Assembly (NCBI GenBank): GCA_934394665.1
Contig: CAKRRS010000040.1
Coordinates: 1 to 22,868, forward strand
Source: an uncultured Acetatifactor sp.
Lineage (GTDB): Bacteria > Bacillota > Clostridia > Lachnospirales > Lachnospiraceae
Reading direction: 5' to 3'
Length of the DNA: 22,868 bases
A program made the translations under genes and the position numbers. Below, piece by piece: positions 14,155 to 21,841 of this stretch (its first letter is position 1; the number at the start of each line of letters is the position of its first letter). The notes under the pieces are model-generated. The model saw only the letters and a list, made by a program, of their open reading frames with translations. It was not told where the DNA came from and searched no databases.

Positions 14155-16002
14155 CAAAAGCAGCTCATTCAGGGAGGAAAAATCGGAGGATCCGGTTTCC
14201 AGATAAAAGGTATGGAATCTAAGGTCGGAATAGGTATCTCCCCAGTGATGCTTTGCTGCTTCCCGCAGCTTTAAAATCTCCAGGTAGCCGACATAGTATT
14301 TCGGATAATTACAGGGTTCTTCCGCAATATATGTGTAGACCGCTTCGCAGACCTGCGGAGAATCAATACCGAATTTCCCTAAGATTTCCGCCACCTGATC
14401 GTATCCGGCTCCTTCTCCGTGGATCAGGAGATCTAAGAGAGTGTACATGCACAGCTGAAGGCTGCGGGTGTGTTTTTCCAGCCGTGCAACCTGCGCGGCA
14501 TCTGCCTGCCCGGATTGTTCCAGTAGATTGGCCGCATAATCATGGGAAAGAAATTCTACATACAATGCCCATCCTTCCAGATAACCGCCGTACCAGATCA
14601 GTTTCCTGGCAGGATCTGTGTCTCCGGATAAAAAAGTGCGGTTACTGTAGACCGTTTGGTAGAGATGCCCCGGAAATCCCTCATGAGCCAGCGTGGTGTA
14701 GAGCTCCAGCCCCCGGGGAGAGTTCCGGCGGTTTATATAAATGACATTATTGTCGGAATCTCCCAAAGGTGTCGTCAGATAAAATGCCGGGGCACTGTAA
14801 GGCTCCAGACTTGGAACAACATCCTTGACAGTGACAGAAGGGAGAGGATTACTGACGGGAAAGTCATTTTTCATACGCTCCTGTAGATCTGTGAGCATTT
14901 CTTCCGGCGTATCGAGGGGAAAATCTGCCGCGGTCTCTTCGGAGAGCAGGGAGAGCAGAGAAGAGGACTGCGTGGCCAGACTGCGGATGGCAGACTGTTC
15001 TTCCCGGAATTTTTCCAACAGTATCTGCACAAGTTCTTTTTCGGACCGGGAGGAACCGGTCTCGGAAAATAGCAGGTGGCGATAGTAGGATTTTCCGTCC
15101 GGGAACAGAGCCAGGCCTTTGGGAAGAATGTCCTGTTCATCTGCAGATTCCGGGGAAATACTGTTGTGATTGTCGGAAGAGGCTAACCGGAGCAGTCCTT
15201 CGGACAGGGCAGAATAAGCAGGCTGTACCACAGTGACCAGCAGACGGTCATTTTTTTCAATCAGAGAAGCGGTTTCTTCCGGCGAGAAAATCCCCTGTGC
15301 CTGTAGTTCTGCCAGCCGGGCTTCGAAGGTGGTCTGCAAAAAATGTGTTCCCTGAGTCAGTTCCCGGGAAGTGATGATGGTGTCACATTGCTTGCGGACT
15401 TTCTCCAGAGAAATGTCTGGCATGAGGAAGCCTGCGGCGGCTTTTTCCTGTTCATAGAGAAGCAGAGAGGCAAAATAGTCGTCCACCTGATCCAGGAGGG
15501 ACAGGTAATCGGTCACATCCCGGGCAGTGCGGAAGGTGTACTCTGCCAGTAATACAGGAAGCTGGGACTGCATTCCGGAGGAAGGCGAAAGAGGTTCTGC
15601 ATAATAGGGAAACTGTGCCAGAGCCAGATCATTTTCCAGAGAACAGTGCAATAACCGGTAAGTGCAGGCATTTTCAGCAGAGAGCCTGTCGGGATCTATG
15701 CCGTCCAGCTGTTTTAACAGCTTTGCACAATGCTTCTTACTGTCTTCCGGACGCCCCGGTTGATAGACCGGAAGCACCGGCTCATATGCGGAGATTCCGA
15801 ATTTTTCCGGATCTGCGATGGTGTAGTGCATGTTCAGGGTGCTGGCAGTCATTTCATCCCGGAAAAGCCCGGAGGTGAATTGTTCAAACCGCTTGTCGGC
15901 AGAGGAATGAGTGGCCAGAAGCCCGAGAGCGCCGGTGAGGGCACAGAGAAGACAGATACACAGGAGCAGCTGGGAGAAGGAGAGAGAGGGACGTTTATGC
16001 AC
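14143..16002 (-). CDS. DUF885-family exported metallopeptidase-like protein
   Basis: This 619-aa protein has a hydrophobic N-terminal segment (about residues 9-30, FSQLLLCICLLCALTGALGL) that would act as signal or membrane anchor. The HEGFPGH motif at 440-446 and EGWALYVE at 476-483 are the zinc-binding and second-ligand motifs of the DUF885 group, which shares the M1/M3-type HExxH logic with a longer spacing. SDNNVIYINRRNSPRGLELYT just before it matches the usual context. The likely role is an extracytoplasmic peptidase; the substrate is unknown. The start is GTG 16002 with only a weak AGG upstream, so the start is uncertain. The gene is divergent from araR. Its 3' end carries the tetR promoter. 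Confidence 0.85.
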   Translation of the reverse strand: MHKRPSLSFSQLLLCICLLCALTGALGLLATHSSADKRFEQFTSGLFRDEMTASTLNMHYTIADPEKFGISAYEPVLPVYQPGRPEDSKKHCAKLLKQLDGIDPDRLSAENACTYRLLHCSLENDLALAQFPYYAEPLSPSSGMQSQLPVLLAEYTFRTARDVTDYLSLLDQVDDYFASLLLYEQEKAAAGFLMPDISLEKVRKQCDTIITSRELTQGTHFLQTTFEARLAELQAQGIFSPEETASLIEKNDRLLVTVVQPAYSALSEGLLRLASSDNHNSISPESADEQDILPKGLALFPDGKSYYRHLLFSETGSSRSEKELVQILLEKFREEQSAIRSLATQSSSLLSLLSEETAADFPLDTPEEMLTDLQERMKNDFPVSNPLPSVTVKDVVPSLEPYSAPAFYLTTPLGDSDNNVIYINRRNSPRGLELYTTLAHEGFPGHLYQTVYSNRTFLSGDTDPARKLIWYGGYLEGWALYVEFLSHDYAANLLEQSGQADAAQVARLEKHTRSLQLCMYTLLDLLIHGEGAGYDQVAEILGKFGIDSPQVCEAVYTYIAEEPCNYPKYYVGYLEILKLREAAKHHWGDTYSDLRFHTFYLETGSSDFSSLNELLLMTN

Positions 16003-16077
16003 GATGATTACCTGATGACGGAGAGTGTTAATAAGAGTATATGTTTAGAAAACTGTGGATAGAATTTGAAACAAAAC

Positions 16078-16100
16078 ATAGTTGTATGGTGTACAACTAT
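16078..16100. promoter_or_regulatory. Perfect 9+9 bp palindrome, likely AraR-type operator
   Basis: ATAGTTGTA (16078-16086) and TACAACTAT (16092-16100) form a perfect inverted repeat around TGGTG. The TTGTA/TACAA cores recall the TTGTAC/GTACAA halves of AraR operators in Bacillus, but the halves are further apart here. It lies 34 nt upstream of the araR -35 box, in the divergent gap shared with the DUF885 gene. Confidence 0.6.
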
Positions 16101-16112
16101 ACATAAATGTAT
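16099..16112. promoter_or_regulatory. Second palindrome upstream of araR
   Basis: ATACAT-AA-ATGTAT is a perfect inverted repeat that overlaps the end of the 9+9 bp palindrome by two bases. It may be a second operator site. The sequence differs from the first in its core, so a different protein is possible. Confidence 0.4.
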
Positions 16113-16133
16113 CTAAAATGAATAAAAGATGTA

Positions 16134-16162
16134 TTGACTTTGTACGGTTGCCTTATTATACT
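16134..16162 (+). promoter_or_regulatory. Sigma-A promoter of araR
   Basis: TTGACT (16134-16139) and TATACT (16157-16162) are separated by 17 nt. A half site, TTTGTACGG, lies in the spacer from 16139. The expected start point is near 16169, only about 4 nt before ATG 16173. Confidence 0.65.
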
Positions 16163-16172
16163 GAAAGTGATT

Positions 16173-17264
16173 ATGGAGACGAAATATCAAAACCTCATTA
16201 ATTACATACAGGAACAGATCACAGACGGACAACTGGGCCCCGGAGAGAAAGTCCCTTCGGAGAATCAGCTTTCGGAACAGTTCCATATCAGCAGGCAGAC
16301 AGTGCGGAAAGCCATCGGGACACTGGAGGAGAACGGTCTGGTGCAGAGAATCCGCGGCAGCGGTACCTATGTGAGCTTTGACCGCCGGAAGAATCTGGAA
16401 CAGCGCAACAGTATTGCGGTGGTGACCACCTACGTGGACAGCTATATTTTCCCGAGGATCCTGCAGGGGATGCAGAATACTCTGTTTGAGAGCGGTTTTT
16501 CCGTACAGATTTATTTTACGAACAACACGTTGGACCGGGAGAAAAGCATCCTGAAGGATCTGCTGAAACGGGATGACGTGGCCGGCGTGATCGTGGAGGG
16601 CACGAAGAGCGGCCTGCCGAATCCGAACCTGGATCTGTATCGTCATCTGATGGTCAGGAAGATACCGCTTCTGTTTTTCAATACCTATTATCCGGAGCTG
16701 GAGGTACCTCATGTGTCGTTAAACGATGCGGAGGCAGCTTATAAGGCGGTACGGTATCTGATCGATAAGGGACATCAGAAGATCGGGGCGATCCTGAAAC
16801 TGGATGACGGACAGGGCAGGCAGCGTTATCTGGGGTATCTGCGGGCCATGGAAGAAGCCGGACTGACAGTGACGGATTCCCGGATGGTATGGATCGACAC
16901 GGATGAATCGAAACAACTGGGATATTGCCGGGACCGGATCCTGAACCGGGTGGAAGAGTGTACTGCTCTTCTGGCGTATAATGATCAGATCGCTTTTCAG
17001 CTGATCCGGATGCTGACAGAGCGCAATATCCGGGTGCCGGAGGATGTATCGGTCATCAGTATCGACGATTCGGATCTGGCAAGACACAGCGAAGTGCCCA
17101 TTACCTCCCTGCCGCACCCGAAGGAGAATCTTGGGAAAAAAGCGGCGGAGACATTGTTACAGATGATCGCGGGCAGGAAAAAGGACCTGACTTACGAATT
17201 TGACACCCGTGTCGTAGAGCGGGAATCTGTTGCGGAATGCACTGAAAACGGAAATAAAAAATGA
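16173..17264 (+). CDS. araR: AraR-type GntR/LacI hybrid transcriptional repressor
   Basis: This 363-aa regulator has a GntR winged helix at the N-terminus (residues 1-70; VPSENQLSEQFHISRQTVRK, then GSGTYV) fused to a LacI/periplasmic-binding-like sugar domain from about residue 79 (NSIAVVTTYVDSYIFPRILQ) to the end. The sugar domain includes DVSVISIDDSDLARHSEVPI and TSLPHPKENLGKKAAETLL. This two-part layout and the length match Bacillus AraR (about 362 aa), which binds L-arabinose and represses the ara genes. ATG 16173 is the only sensible start. It stands 32 nt before the sugar-kinase gene in the same direction, so the repressor is probably the first gene of the operon it controls. The effector could be another pentose. 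Confidence 0.85.
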   Translation: METKYQNLINYIQEQITDGQLGPGEKVPSENQLSEQFHISRQTVRKAIGTLEENGLVQRIRGSGTYVSFDRRKNLEQRNSIAVVTTYVDSYIFPRILQGMQNTLFESGFSVQIYFTNNTLDREKSILKDLLKRDDVAGVIVEGTKSGLPNPNLDLYRHLMVRKIPLLFFNTYYPELEVPHVSLNDAEAAYKAVRYLIDKGHQKIGAILKLDDGQGRQRYLGYLRAMEEAGLTVTDSRMVWIDTDESKQLGYCRDRILNRVEECTALLAYNDQIAFQLIRMLTERNIRVPEDVSVISIDDSDLARHSEVPITSLPHPKENLGKKAAETLLQMIAGRKKDLTYEFDTRVVERESVAECTENGNKK

Positions 17265-17296
17265 GATAAATAAAGAAGTGAAAAGGAGAGAACACA

Positions 17297-18883
17297 ATGA
17301 GCGAAGCAGTAAAAGAAGCAATCAGAACAGGAAAAACAGCCCTCGGTATTGAGTTTGGTTCCACCAGAATCAAAGCGGTACTGGTAGATGAGAGCCACGC
17401 ACCCATCGCCATGGGAACCTATGACTGGGAGAACAGGCTGGAGAACAACATCTGGACCTACAGCCTGGAAGATATCTGGAAAGGCCTGCAGGGATGCTAC
17501 AAGAGCCTGACAGACGATGTAGAGGCAAAATACGGTGAGAAGCTGACCACCCTGGGCTCTCTGGGATTCAGCGGAATGATGCACGGCTATATGCCGTTTG
17601 GTGCAGCCGGAGAACTGTTGGTACCCTTCCGTACCTGGAGAAACACCATGACGGAGGAAGCCTGCAAGAAACTGATCCCGGTATTTAATTTCAACATCCC
17701 TCAGAGATGGAGTATCGCACATCTGTATCAGGCTATTTTGAACGGAGAAGATCACGTGAAGGATATCGCGTTCTTCACGACTCTGGCCGGATATATCCAC
17801 TGGAAGCTGTCCGGAGAAAAGGTGCTGGGTATCGGTGAGGCAGCAGGTATGTTCCCTATCGATTCCGGAATTATGGACTTTGATCAGAAAATGCTGGATC
17901 AGTTTGATGAGTTACATCATTATGACTGGAAGATCCGTGATATTCTGCCGAAGGTACTGGTAGCCGGAGAACCTGCCGGTGTCCTGACCGCGGAGGGCGC
18001 GAAATTACTGGATCCTACCGGAACCTTGCAGCCCGGCGCACCGATGTGTCCTCCCGAGGGAGATGCCGGAACAGGTATGGTAGCCACTAACAGCGTGGCC
18101 GTCAGAACAGGTAATGTCTCCGCCGGAACGTCCATTTTTGCCATGGTAGTACTGGAAAAAGCAATGGAAAAAGTCCATGAGGAAATCGATATGGTGACTA
18201 CGCCCGATGGTATGCCGGTAGCCATGGTACACTGTAACAACTGTACCTCTGACCTGAATGCCTGGGTCAATCTTCTCGGCGAATGTGCAGAAAGTTTTGG
18301 CGTGAAGGTGGATAAAAACGAGTTGTACGGTGTATTGTACCGCAAGGCACTGGAAGGTGCTGCGGACTGCGGCGGCGTGACAGCGTACAACTATTTTTCC
18401 GGAGAACCGATCACCGGACTGGATGCAGGCCGTCCCATGGTCGTGAGAACACCGGATGCGGACTTCTCCCTGGCGAACTTCATGCGCTCTCATCTGTACA
18501 GTGCGGTTGCTACCCTGAAGATCGGTATGGATATTCTGCTGAAGGAAGAGCATGTGGCAGTGGATTCCCTGATGGGACACGGCGGTTTCTTCAAGACTCC
18601 CGTAGTAGGCCAGCGCATCATGGCAGCAGGCATGAATGCGCCGATCACCGTGATGGATACTGCAAGTGAAGGCGGCGCCTGGGGCATTGCGGTCCTGGCA
18701 GCATTTATGAAAGAGAAAAAAGACGGAGAGACACTTTCTTCTTATCTGAATGAGAAAATTTTCGCAGGACAGAGCGGAACCACACTGGCTCCGGAACCGG
18801 AGGACGTGAAGGGCTTCGACGCTTTCCTGGAAGAGTATAAGAAGCTGCTTGTCGCAGAAAAGGCAGCGGTTGCAGCAAAATAA
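17297..18883 (+). CDS. FGGY-family sugar kinase, probably L-ribulokinase (or xylulokinase)
   Basis: This 528-aa cytoplasmic ATP-dependent kinase has the two-domain FGGY fold. [15 protein letters not shown] (17-31) is the N-terminal phosphate-binding loop. SGMMHG (92-97) corresponds to the SGQMHG substrate motif of xylulokinases. DAGTG (256-260) supplies the catalytic Asp. A Gly-rich GHGGFFKTP segment near 430 belongs to the second nucleotide-binding part. The sequence looks closer to the xylulokinase branch than to E. coli AraB. Placement between araR and araD suggests it phosphorylates L-ribulose, giving the araD substrate. AAAAGGAGAG precedes ATG 17297. araA is absent from the window. Specificity is inferred from context. 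Confidence 0.82.
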   Translation: MSEAVKEAIRTGKTALGIEFGSTRIKAVLVDESHAPIAMGTYDWENRLENNIWTYSLEDIWKGLQGCYKSLTDDVEAKYGEKLTTLGSLGFSGMMHGYMPFGAAGELLVPFRTWRNTMTEEACKKLIPVFNFNIPQRWSIAHLYQAILNGEDHVKDIAFFTTLAGYIHWKLSGEKVLGIGEAAGMFPIDSGIMDFDQKMLDQFDELHHYDWKIRDILPKVLVAGEPAGVLTAEGAKLLDPTGTLQPGAPMCPPEGDAGTGMVATNSVAVRTGNVSAGTSIFAMVVLEKAMEKVHEEIDMVTTPDGMPVAMVHCNNCTSDLNAWVNLLGECAESFGVKVDKNELYGVLYRKALEGAADCGGVTAYNYFSGEPITGLDAGRPMVVRTPDADFSLANFMRSHLYSAVATLKIGMDILLKEEHVAVDSLMGHGGFFKTPVVGQRIMAAGMNAPITVMDTASEGGAWGIAVLAAFMKEKKDGETLSSYLNEKIFAGQSGTTLAPEPEDVKGFDAFLEEYKKLLVAEKAAVAAK

Positions 18884-18908
18884 TAGAAATAGGAGAGGCA
18901 CTTAAATT

Positions 18909-19613
18909 ATGTTAGAAGAATTAAAACAGAAAGTTTATGAAGCAAATATGGATCTGCCCCGGTATGGTCTGGTGACCTTTACCTGGGGAAATGTCAGTGC
19001 CATTGACAGAGAGAGCGGCCTGTTCGTTATCAAACCCAGTGGGGTGGATTATGACAAACTGACACCGGAGATGATGGTAGTCATGGATCTGAACGGCAAT
19101 AAGGTAGAGGGAGACCTGAATCCTTCCTCTGATACCGCCACGCACCTGGAACTGTACAAGGCATTCCCTGAGATCGGCGGCATCGTGCATACCCATTCTT
19201 CCTATGCCACCAGCTGGGCACAGGCAGGAAGAGATATCCCCTGCTACGGAACCACACATGCAGACTATATCTACGGACCGGTTCCCTGTGTGCGCTGCCT
19301 GACCAAAGAAGAGATCGAGGATGCTTATGAGGAAAATACAGGACACCTGATCGTTAATGAATTCAAGCGTCTGGGCAAGGATCCCAAGGCAGTTCCCGCA
19401 GTACTTTGCAAGAACCACGGTCCCTTCGCCTGGGGGAAAGACGCCAAAGAAGCGGTACATAATGCCGTAGTACTGGAAGAAGTGGCTAAGATGGCGTACC
19501 GTGCCGAGACCATCAATCCCAGGATTCAGCCGGCACCACAGGAACTGCAGGATAAGCACTATAACCGTAAGCATGGTAAGAACGCATACTATGGCCAAAC
19601 AGTTCAGAAATAG
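18909..19613 (+). CDS. araD: L-ribulose-5-phosphate 4-epimerase
   Basis: This 234-aa zinc-dependent class II aldolase/epimerase converts L-ribulose 5-phosphate to D-xylulose 5-phosphate. Metal ligands are visible at H94 and H96 ([15 protein letters not shown]) and H170 ([10 protein letters not shown]). The proton-transfer Asp is D75 ([13 protein letters not shown]), and the C-terminal Tyr is Y228 in AYYGQ. All are one residue off the E. coli AraD numbering, so the alignment is nearly gap-free. [15 protein letters not shown] is also typical. AGGAGAGG lies upstream of ATG 18909, and the kinase gene ends 25 nt before, so they share an operon. Related sugar 4-epimerases (UlaF, SgbE) cannot be excluded, but the araR neighbour favours araD. 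Confidence 0.9.
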   Translation: MLEELKQKVYEANMDLPRYGLVTFTWGNVSAIDRESGLFVIKPSGVDYDKLTPEMMVVMDLNGNKVEGDLNPSSDTATHLELYKAFPEIGGIVHTHSSYATSWAQAGRDIPCYGTTHADYIYGPVPCVRCLTKEEIEDAYEENTGHLIVNEFKRLGKDPKAVPAVLCKNHGPFAWGKDAKEAVHNAVVLEEVAKMAYRAETINPRIQPAPQELQDKHYNRKHGKNAYYGQTVQK

Positions 19614-19622
19614 GATTTGGCT

Positions 19623-19657
19623 TATAGTGCGAGGGTGCTTGCACACAGAGCACTATA
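19623..19657 (+). other. Nested hairpin after araD
   Basis: TATAGTGC (19623-19630) pairs with GCACTATA (19650-19657), and inside it GTGC-TT-GCAC (19635-19644) forms a second stem. No T-run follows, so it is not a standard terminator. It may stabilise the 3' end of the araR-kinase-araD mRNA or pause transcription. Confidence 0.45.
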
Positions 19658-19758
19658 TGACAAATTCTATTAGCGGAGCGCCCCTCCATGAAATGAATAT
19701 GTGAGTGGAACGAACAAATTTATGAATGGAGGTCTGAACTGCATACAGGAATTTGCCA

Positions 19759-19785
19759 CCGCAATAATTTGCGGTAACATCGCAA
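19759..19785. promoter_or_regulatory. Overlapping CGCAA/TTGCG inverted repeats upstream of the transketolase genes
   Basis: CCGCAA-TAAT-TTGCGG (19759-19774) is a perfect palindrome. Its right half also forms TTGCG, seven bases, CGCAA (19769-19785). A further CGCAA lies at 19836-19840. Repeated half sites just upstream of a promoter suggest a regulator-binding cluster; the regulator is unknown. Confidence 0.35.
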
Positions 19786-19789
19786 TTCT

Positions 19790-19821
19790 TTTACTAGACT
19801 AGCATCCGGAAGTATGCTAGT
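19790..19821 (+). promoter_or_regulatory. Candidate promoter with overlapping palindrome for the transketolase pair
   Basis: TTTACT (19790-19795), a 17-nt spacer and TATGCT (19813-19818) form a moderate sigma-A promoter. ACTAGCAT (19798-19805) and ATGCTAGT (19814-19821) are a perfect inverted repeat covering the spacer and -10 box, as an operator would. The predicted leader to ATG 19874 is about 50 nt. Confidence 0.45.
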
Positions 19822-19873
19822 ATTACAACGTAAATCGCAACAGACAAGCCAATATGGCGGAATGGAGGAGACA

Positions 19874-20716
19874 ATGAAGAATTTAGAACTGCAAAAGCGT
19901 GCCAATGATGTCCGCAAGGGCATTGTGACCGCAGTTCATGGTGCGAAAGCAGGACATCCCGGTGGATCCCTGTCAGCCGCAGATATTTTTACATTTTTGT
20001 ATTTCGAGGAGATGAACATTGATCCGAAGAATCCCGATATGGAGGAACGTGACAGATTTGTATTGTCCAAGGGTCATACCGCTCCCGGACTCTATTCCGC
20101 ACTGGCTTACAGAGGATATTTCCCGGTAGAGGATCTGCCCACACTGCGTCATCTGGGCTCTTACCTGCAGGGACATCCCTGCATTCATATCCCCGGCGTG
20201 GATATGTCTTCCGGATCCCTGGGACAGGGTATCTCCGCAGCTGTAGGAATGGCGCTGGGTGCAAAGATGGAAAATCGTGATTTCCGTGTATACACTCTGC
20301 TGGGTGACGGCGAGATCGAGGAAGGTCAGGTATGGGAAGCAGCTATGTTCGCAGGCTTCCGCAAGCTGGACAACCTCTGCGTTATGGTAGATAACAACAA
20401 CTTACAGATCGACGGACCCATCGATCAGGTATGTTCTCCTTATCCGATTGATAAGAAGTTCGAGGCATTCAATTTCCATGTGATCAATGCCGATGCACAT
20501 GATTTTGATGCCATCCGCGCAGCGTTCAAGGAAGCAAGAGAGACCAAGGGCATGCCCACATGTATCGTATTCCACAGCCTGAAGGGTAAAGGTGTATCCT
20601 TCATGGAGAACAGCGTGGACTGGCACGGCAAGGCTCCCAACGACGAGGAGTATGCAGTGGCAATGGCAGACCTTGATAAGATCGAAAAAGAATTAGAGAA
20701 AGCAGGTGAGCAGTAA
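19874..20716 (+). CDS. Transketolase, N-terminal (thiamine diphosphate-binding) subunit
   Basis: This 280-aa subunit carries the PP domain of a split transketolase. GDG (144-146) followed by NNN (174-176) is the thiamine diphosphate/Mg motif. H28 (AGHPGG) and H68 (SKGHTAPGLY) are conserved active-site histidines, and MSSGSLGQG (111-119) is typical. Paired with the C subunit it moves two-carbon ketol units between pentose and triose/hexose phosphates. Full-length transketolases are about 660 aa; Clostridia and archaea often encode it in two genes. GGAGGAG lies 4 nt before ATG 19874. The TAATG junction at 20714-20718 overlaps the C subunit by one base. It supplies the step after AraD. Confidence 0.92.
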   Translation: MKNLELQKRANDVRKGIVTAVHGAKAGHPGGSLSAADIFTFLYFEEMNIDPKNPDMEERDRFVLSKGHTAPGLYSALAYRGYFPVEDLPTLRHLGSYLQGHPCIHIPGVDMSSGSLGQGISAAVGMALGAKMENRDFRVYTLLGDGEIEEGQVWEAAMFAGFRKLDNLCVMVDNNNLQIDGPIDQVCSPYPIDKKFEAFNFHVINADAHDFDAIRAAFKEARETKGMPTCIVFHSLKGKGVSFMENSVDWHGKAPNDEEYAVAMADLDKIEKELEKAGEQ

Positions 20717-21660
20717 TGGCAGAAAATACCGTAAAAAAGATTGCAACCAGAGAAAGCTATGGTAACTCCCTGAAGGAGCTGGCAGAAGAATTCCCCAATC
20801 TGGTCGTATTGGATGCCGACCTGGCAGCAGCTACCAAGACCGGAATCTTCCGTAAGGCATATCCCGACCGCCACATCGACTGCGGTATCGCAGAGTCCAA
20901 CATGATGGGTGTGGCTGCAGGACTGTCCCTGGTAGGCAAGATTCCCTTCGTAAGCTCTTTTGCAATGTTCGCAGCAGGACGTGCTTTTGAACAGGTACGT
21001 AACTCTATCGGTTACCCTCATCTGAATGTCAAGATCGGTGCAACCCATGCAGGTATCACCGTAGGTGAGGATGGTGCAACCCATCAGTGTAACGAGGATA
21101 TCGCCCTGATGCGTACCATTCCGGGCATGGTAGTAATGTGCCCCTCCGATGATGTGGAAGCAAGAGCTGCCGTACGCGCCGCTCTGGAATATGAAGGACC
21201 TGTGTACATCCGTTTCGGACGTGCCGCAGTGCCCGTGATCAACGATCATCCCGGATATCATTTCGAGATCGGCAAGGGAACCGTAGTCCGTGAAGGCAAA
21301 GATGTCACCATTGTAGCTACCGGTATCTGTGTAGATTCCGCTCTGGGTGCAGCAAAGATGCTGGAAGAGGAAGGCATCAGTGCAGAGGTTGTCAATATCT
21401 GCACCATCAAGCCTCTGGACGAAGAAATCATCATCAACAGTGCGAAGAAGACCGGCAAGGTAGTGACCGTGGAAGAGCATTCCGTGATCGGTGGACTGGG
21501 AAGTGCCGTATGTGACTGCCTGTGCGCAAATCATCCCGTACCTGTGAAGAAGGTCGGTATGCAGGATGTCTTCGGTGAGTCCGGATCCGCTGCCGCTCTG
21601 GTAGAGAAGTATGGTCTGGATGCCAAGGGCGTTTACAAGTCTGTAAAAGAGTTCCTGTAA
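20716..21660 (+). CDS. Transketolase, C-terminal (pyrimidine-binding) subunit
   Basis: This 314-aa partner of the N subunit contains the Pyr domain and the C-terminal regulatory domain. E60 in GIAESNMMGVAAGL is the catalytic Glu that activates thiamine diphosphate at the subunit interface. KIGATHAGITVGEDGATHQ (107-124) is the strongly conserved loop. YIRFGR, GKGTVVREGKDVTIVATG and VEEHSVIGGLGSAV belong to the later domains. Its start overlaps the N-subunit stop in the order TAATG, so translation is coupled and stoichiometry kept. DXP synthase and pyruvate dehydrogenase E1 beta share the fold, but the neighbouring N subunit and pentose genes decide for transketolase. Confidence 0.92.
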   Translation: MAENTVKKIATRESYGNSLKELAEEFPNLVVLDADLAAATKTGIFRKAYPDRHIDCGIAESNMMGVAAGLSLVGKIPFVSSFAMFAAGRAFEQVRNSIGYPHLNVKIGATHAGITVGEDGATHQCNEDIALMRTIPGMVVMCPSDDVEARAAVRAALEYEGPVYIRFGRAAVPVINDHPGYHFEIGKGTVVREGKDVTIVATGICVDSALGAAKMLEEEGISAEVVNICTIKPLDEEIIINSAKKTGKVVTVEEHSVIGGLGSAVCDCLCANHPVPVKKVGMQDVFGESGSAAALVEKYGLDAKGVYKSVKEFL

Positions 21661-21679
21661 GGAATAAATGATATCAAGG

Positions 21680-21724
21680 AGAAGCCGCCAGTTATGTGAA
21701 AACAGAGACTGGCGGCTTCTTTTA
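21680..21724 (+). terminator. Terminator after the transketolase operon
   Basis: GAAGCCGCCAGT (21681-21692) pairs perfectly with ACTGGCGGCTTC (21708-21719) across a 15-nt loop, followed by TTTT. Confidence 0.93.
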
Positions 21725-21759
21725 TGCCATGGTATCATAGATTTGCTGATAGAAAGTAA

Positions 21760-21788
21760 TATTCGGAGCTTTTCTTTTACTCCGAATA
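21760..21788. promoter_or_regulatory. 9+9 bp palindrome upstream of the dehydrogenase gene
   Basis: TATTCGGAG (21760-21768) and CTCCGAATA (21780-21788) form a perfect inverted repeat with an 11-nt T-rich centre. No T-run follows. It ends where the -35 box of the next gene begins, so it may be an operator. Confidence 0.4.
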
Positions 21789-21816
21789 GTTACAAAATAA
21801 CGATAATTTTTATAAT
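21789..21816 (+). promoter_or_regulatory. Promoter of the ketopantoate-reductase-like gene
   Basis: GTTACA (21789-21794) precedes a perfect TATAAT (21811-21816) by 16 nt. The -35 is a 4-of-6 match. This agrees with an independent transcription unit after the strong terminator at 21680-21724. Confidence 0.5.
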
Positions 21817-21841
21817 ATAGCAGAAAGGGAAGACGATTACC

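Noticed and set aside
18005..18901. 298-aa minus-strand frame opposite the FGGY kinase
   Set aside because: Antisense shadow with unlikely His/Cys-rich composition and no start signals.
19722..19802. 26-codon ORF (MNGGLNCIQEFATAII start) ahead of the transketolase genes, a possible leader peptide
   Set aside because: There is no ribosome site before its ATG, and it ends inside the candidate promoter, so it would not be on the transketolase mRNA.
20440..21738. 432-aa minus-strand frame opposite the transketolase genes
   Set aside because: Antisense shadow of two well-conserved coding genes; His/Cys/Tyr-rich, no RBS, and it runs across the plus-strand terminator.
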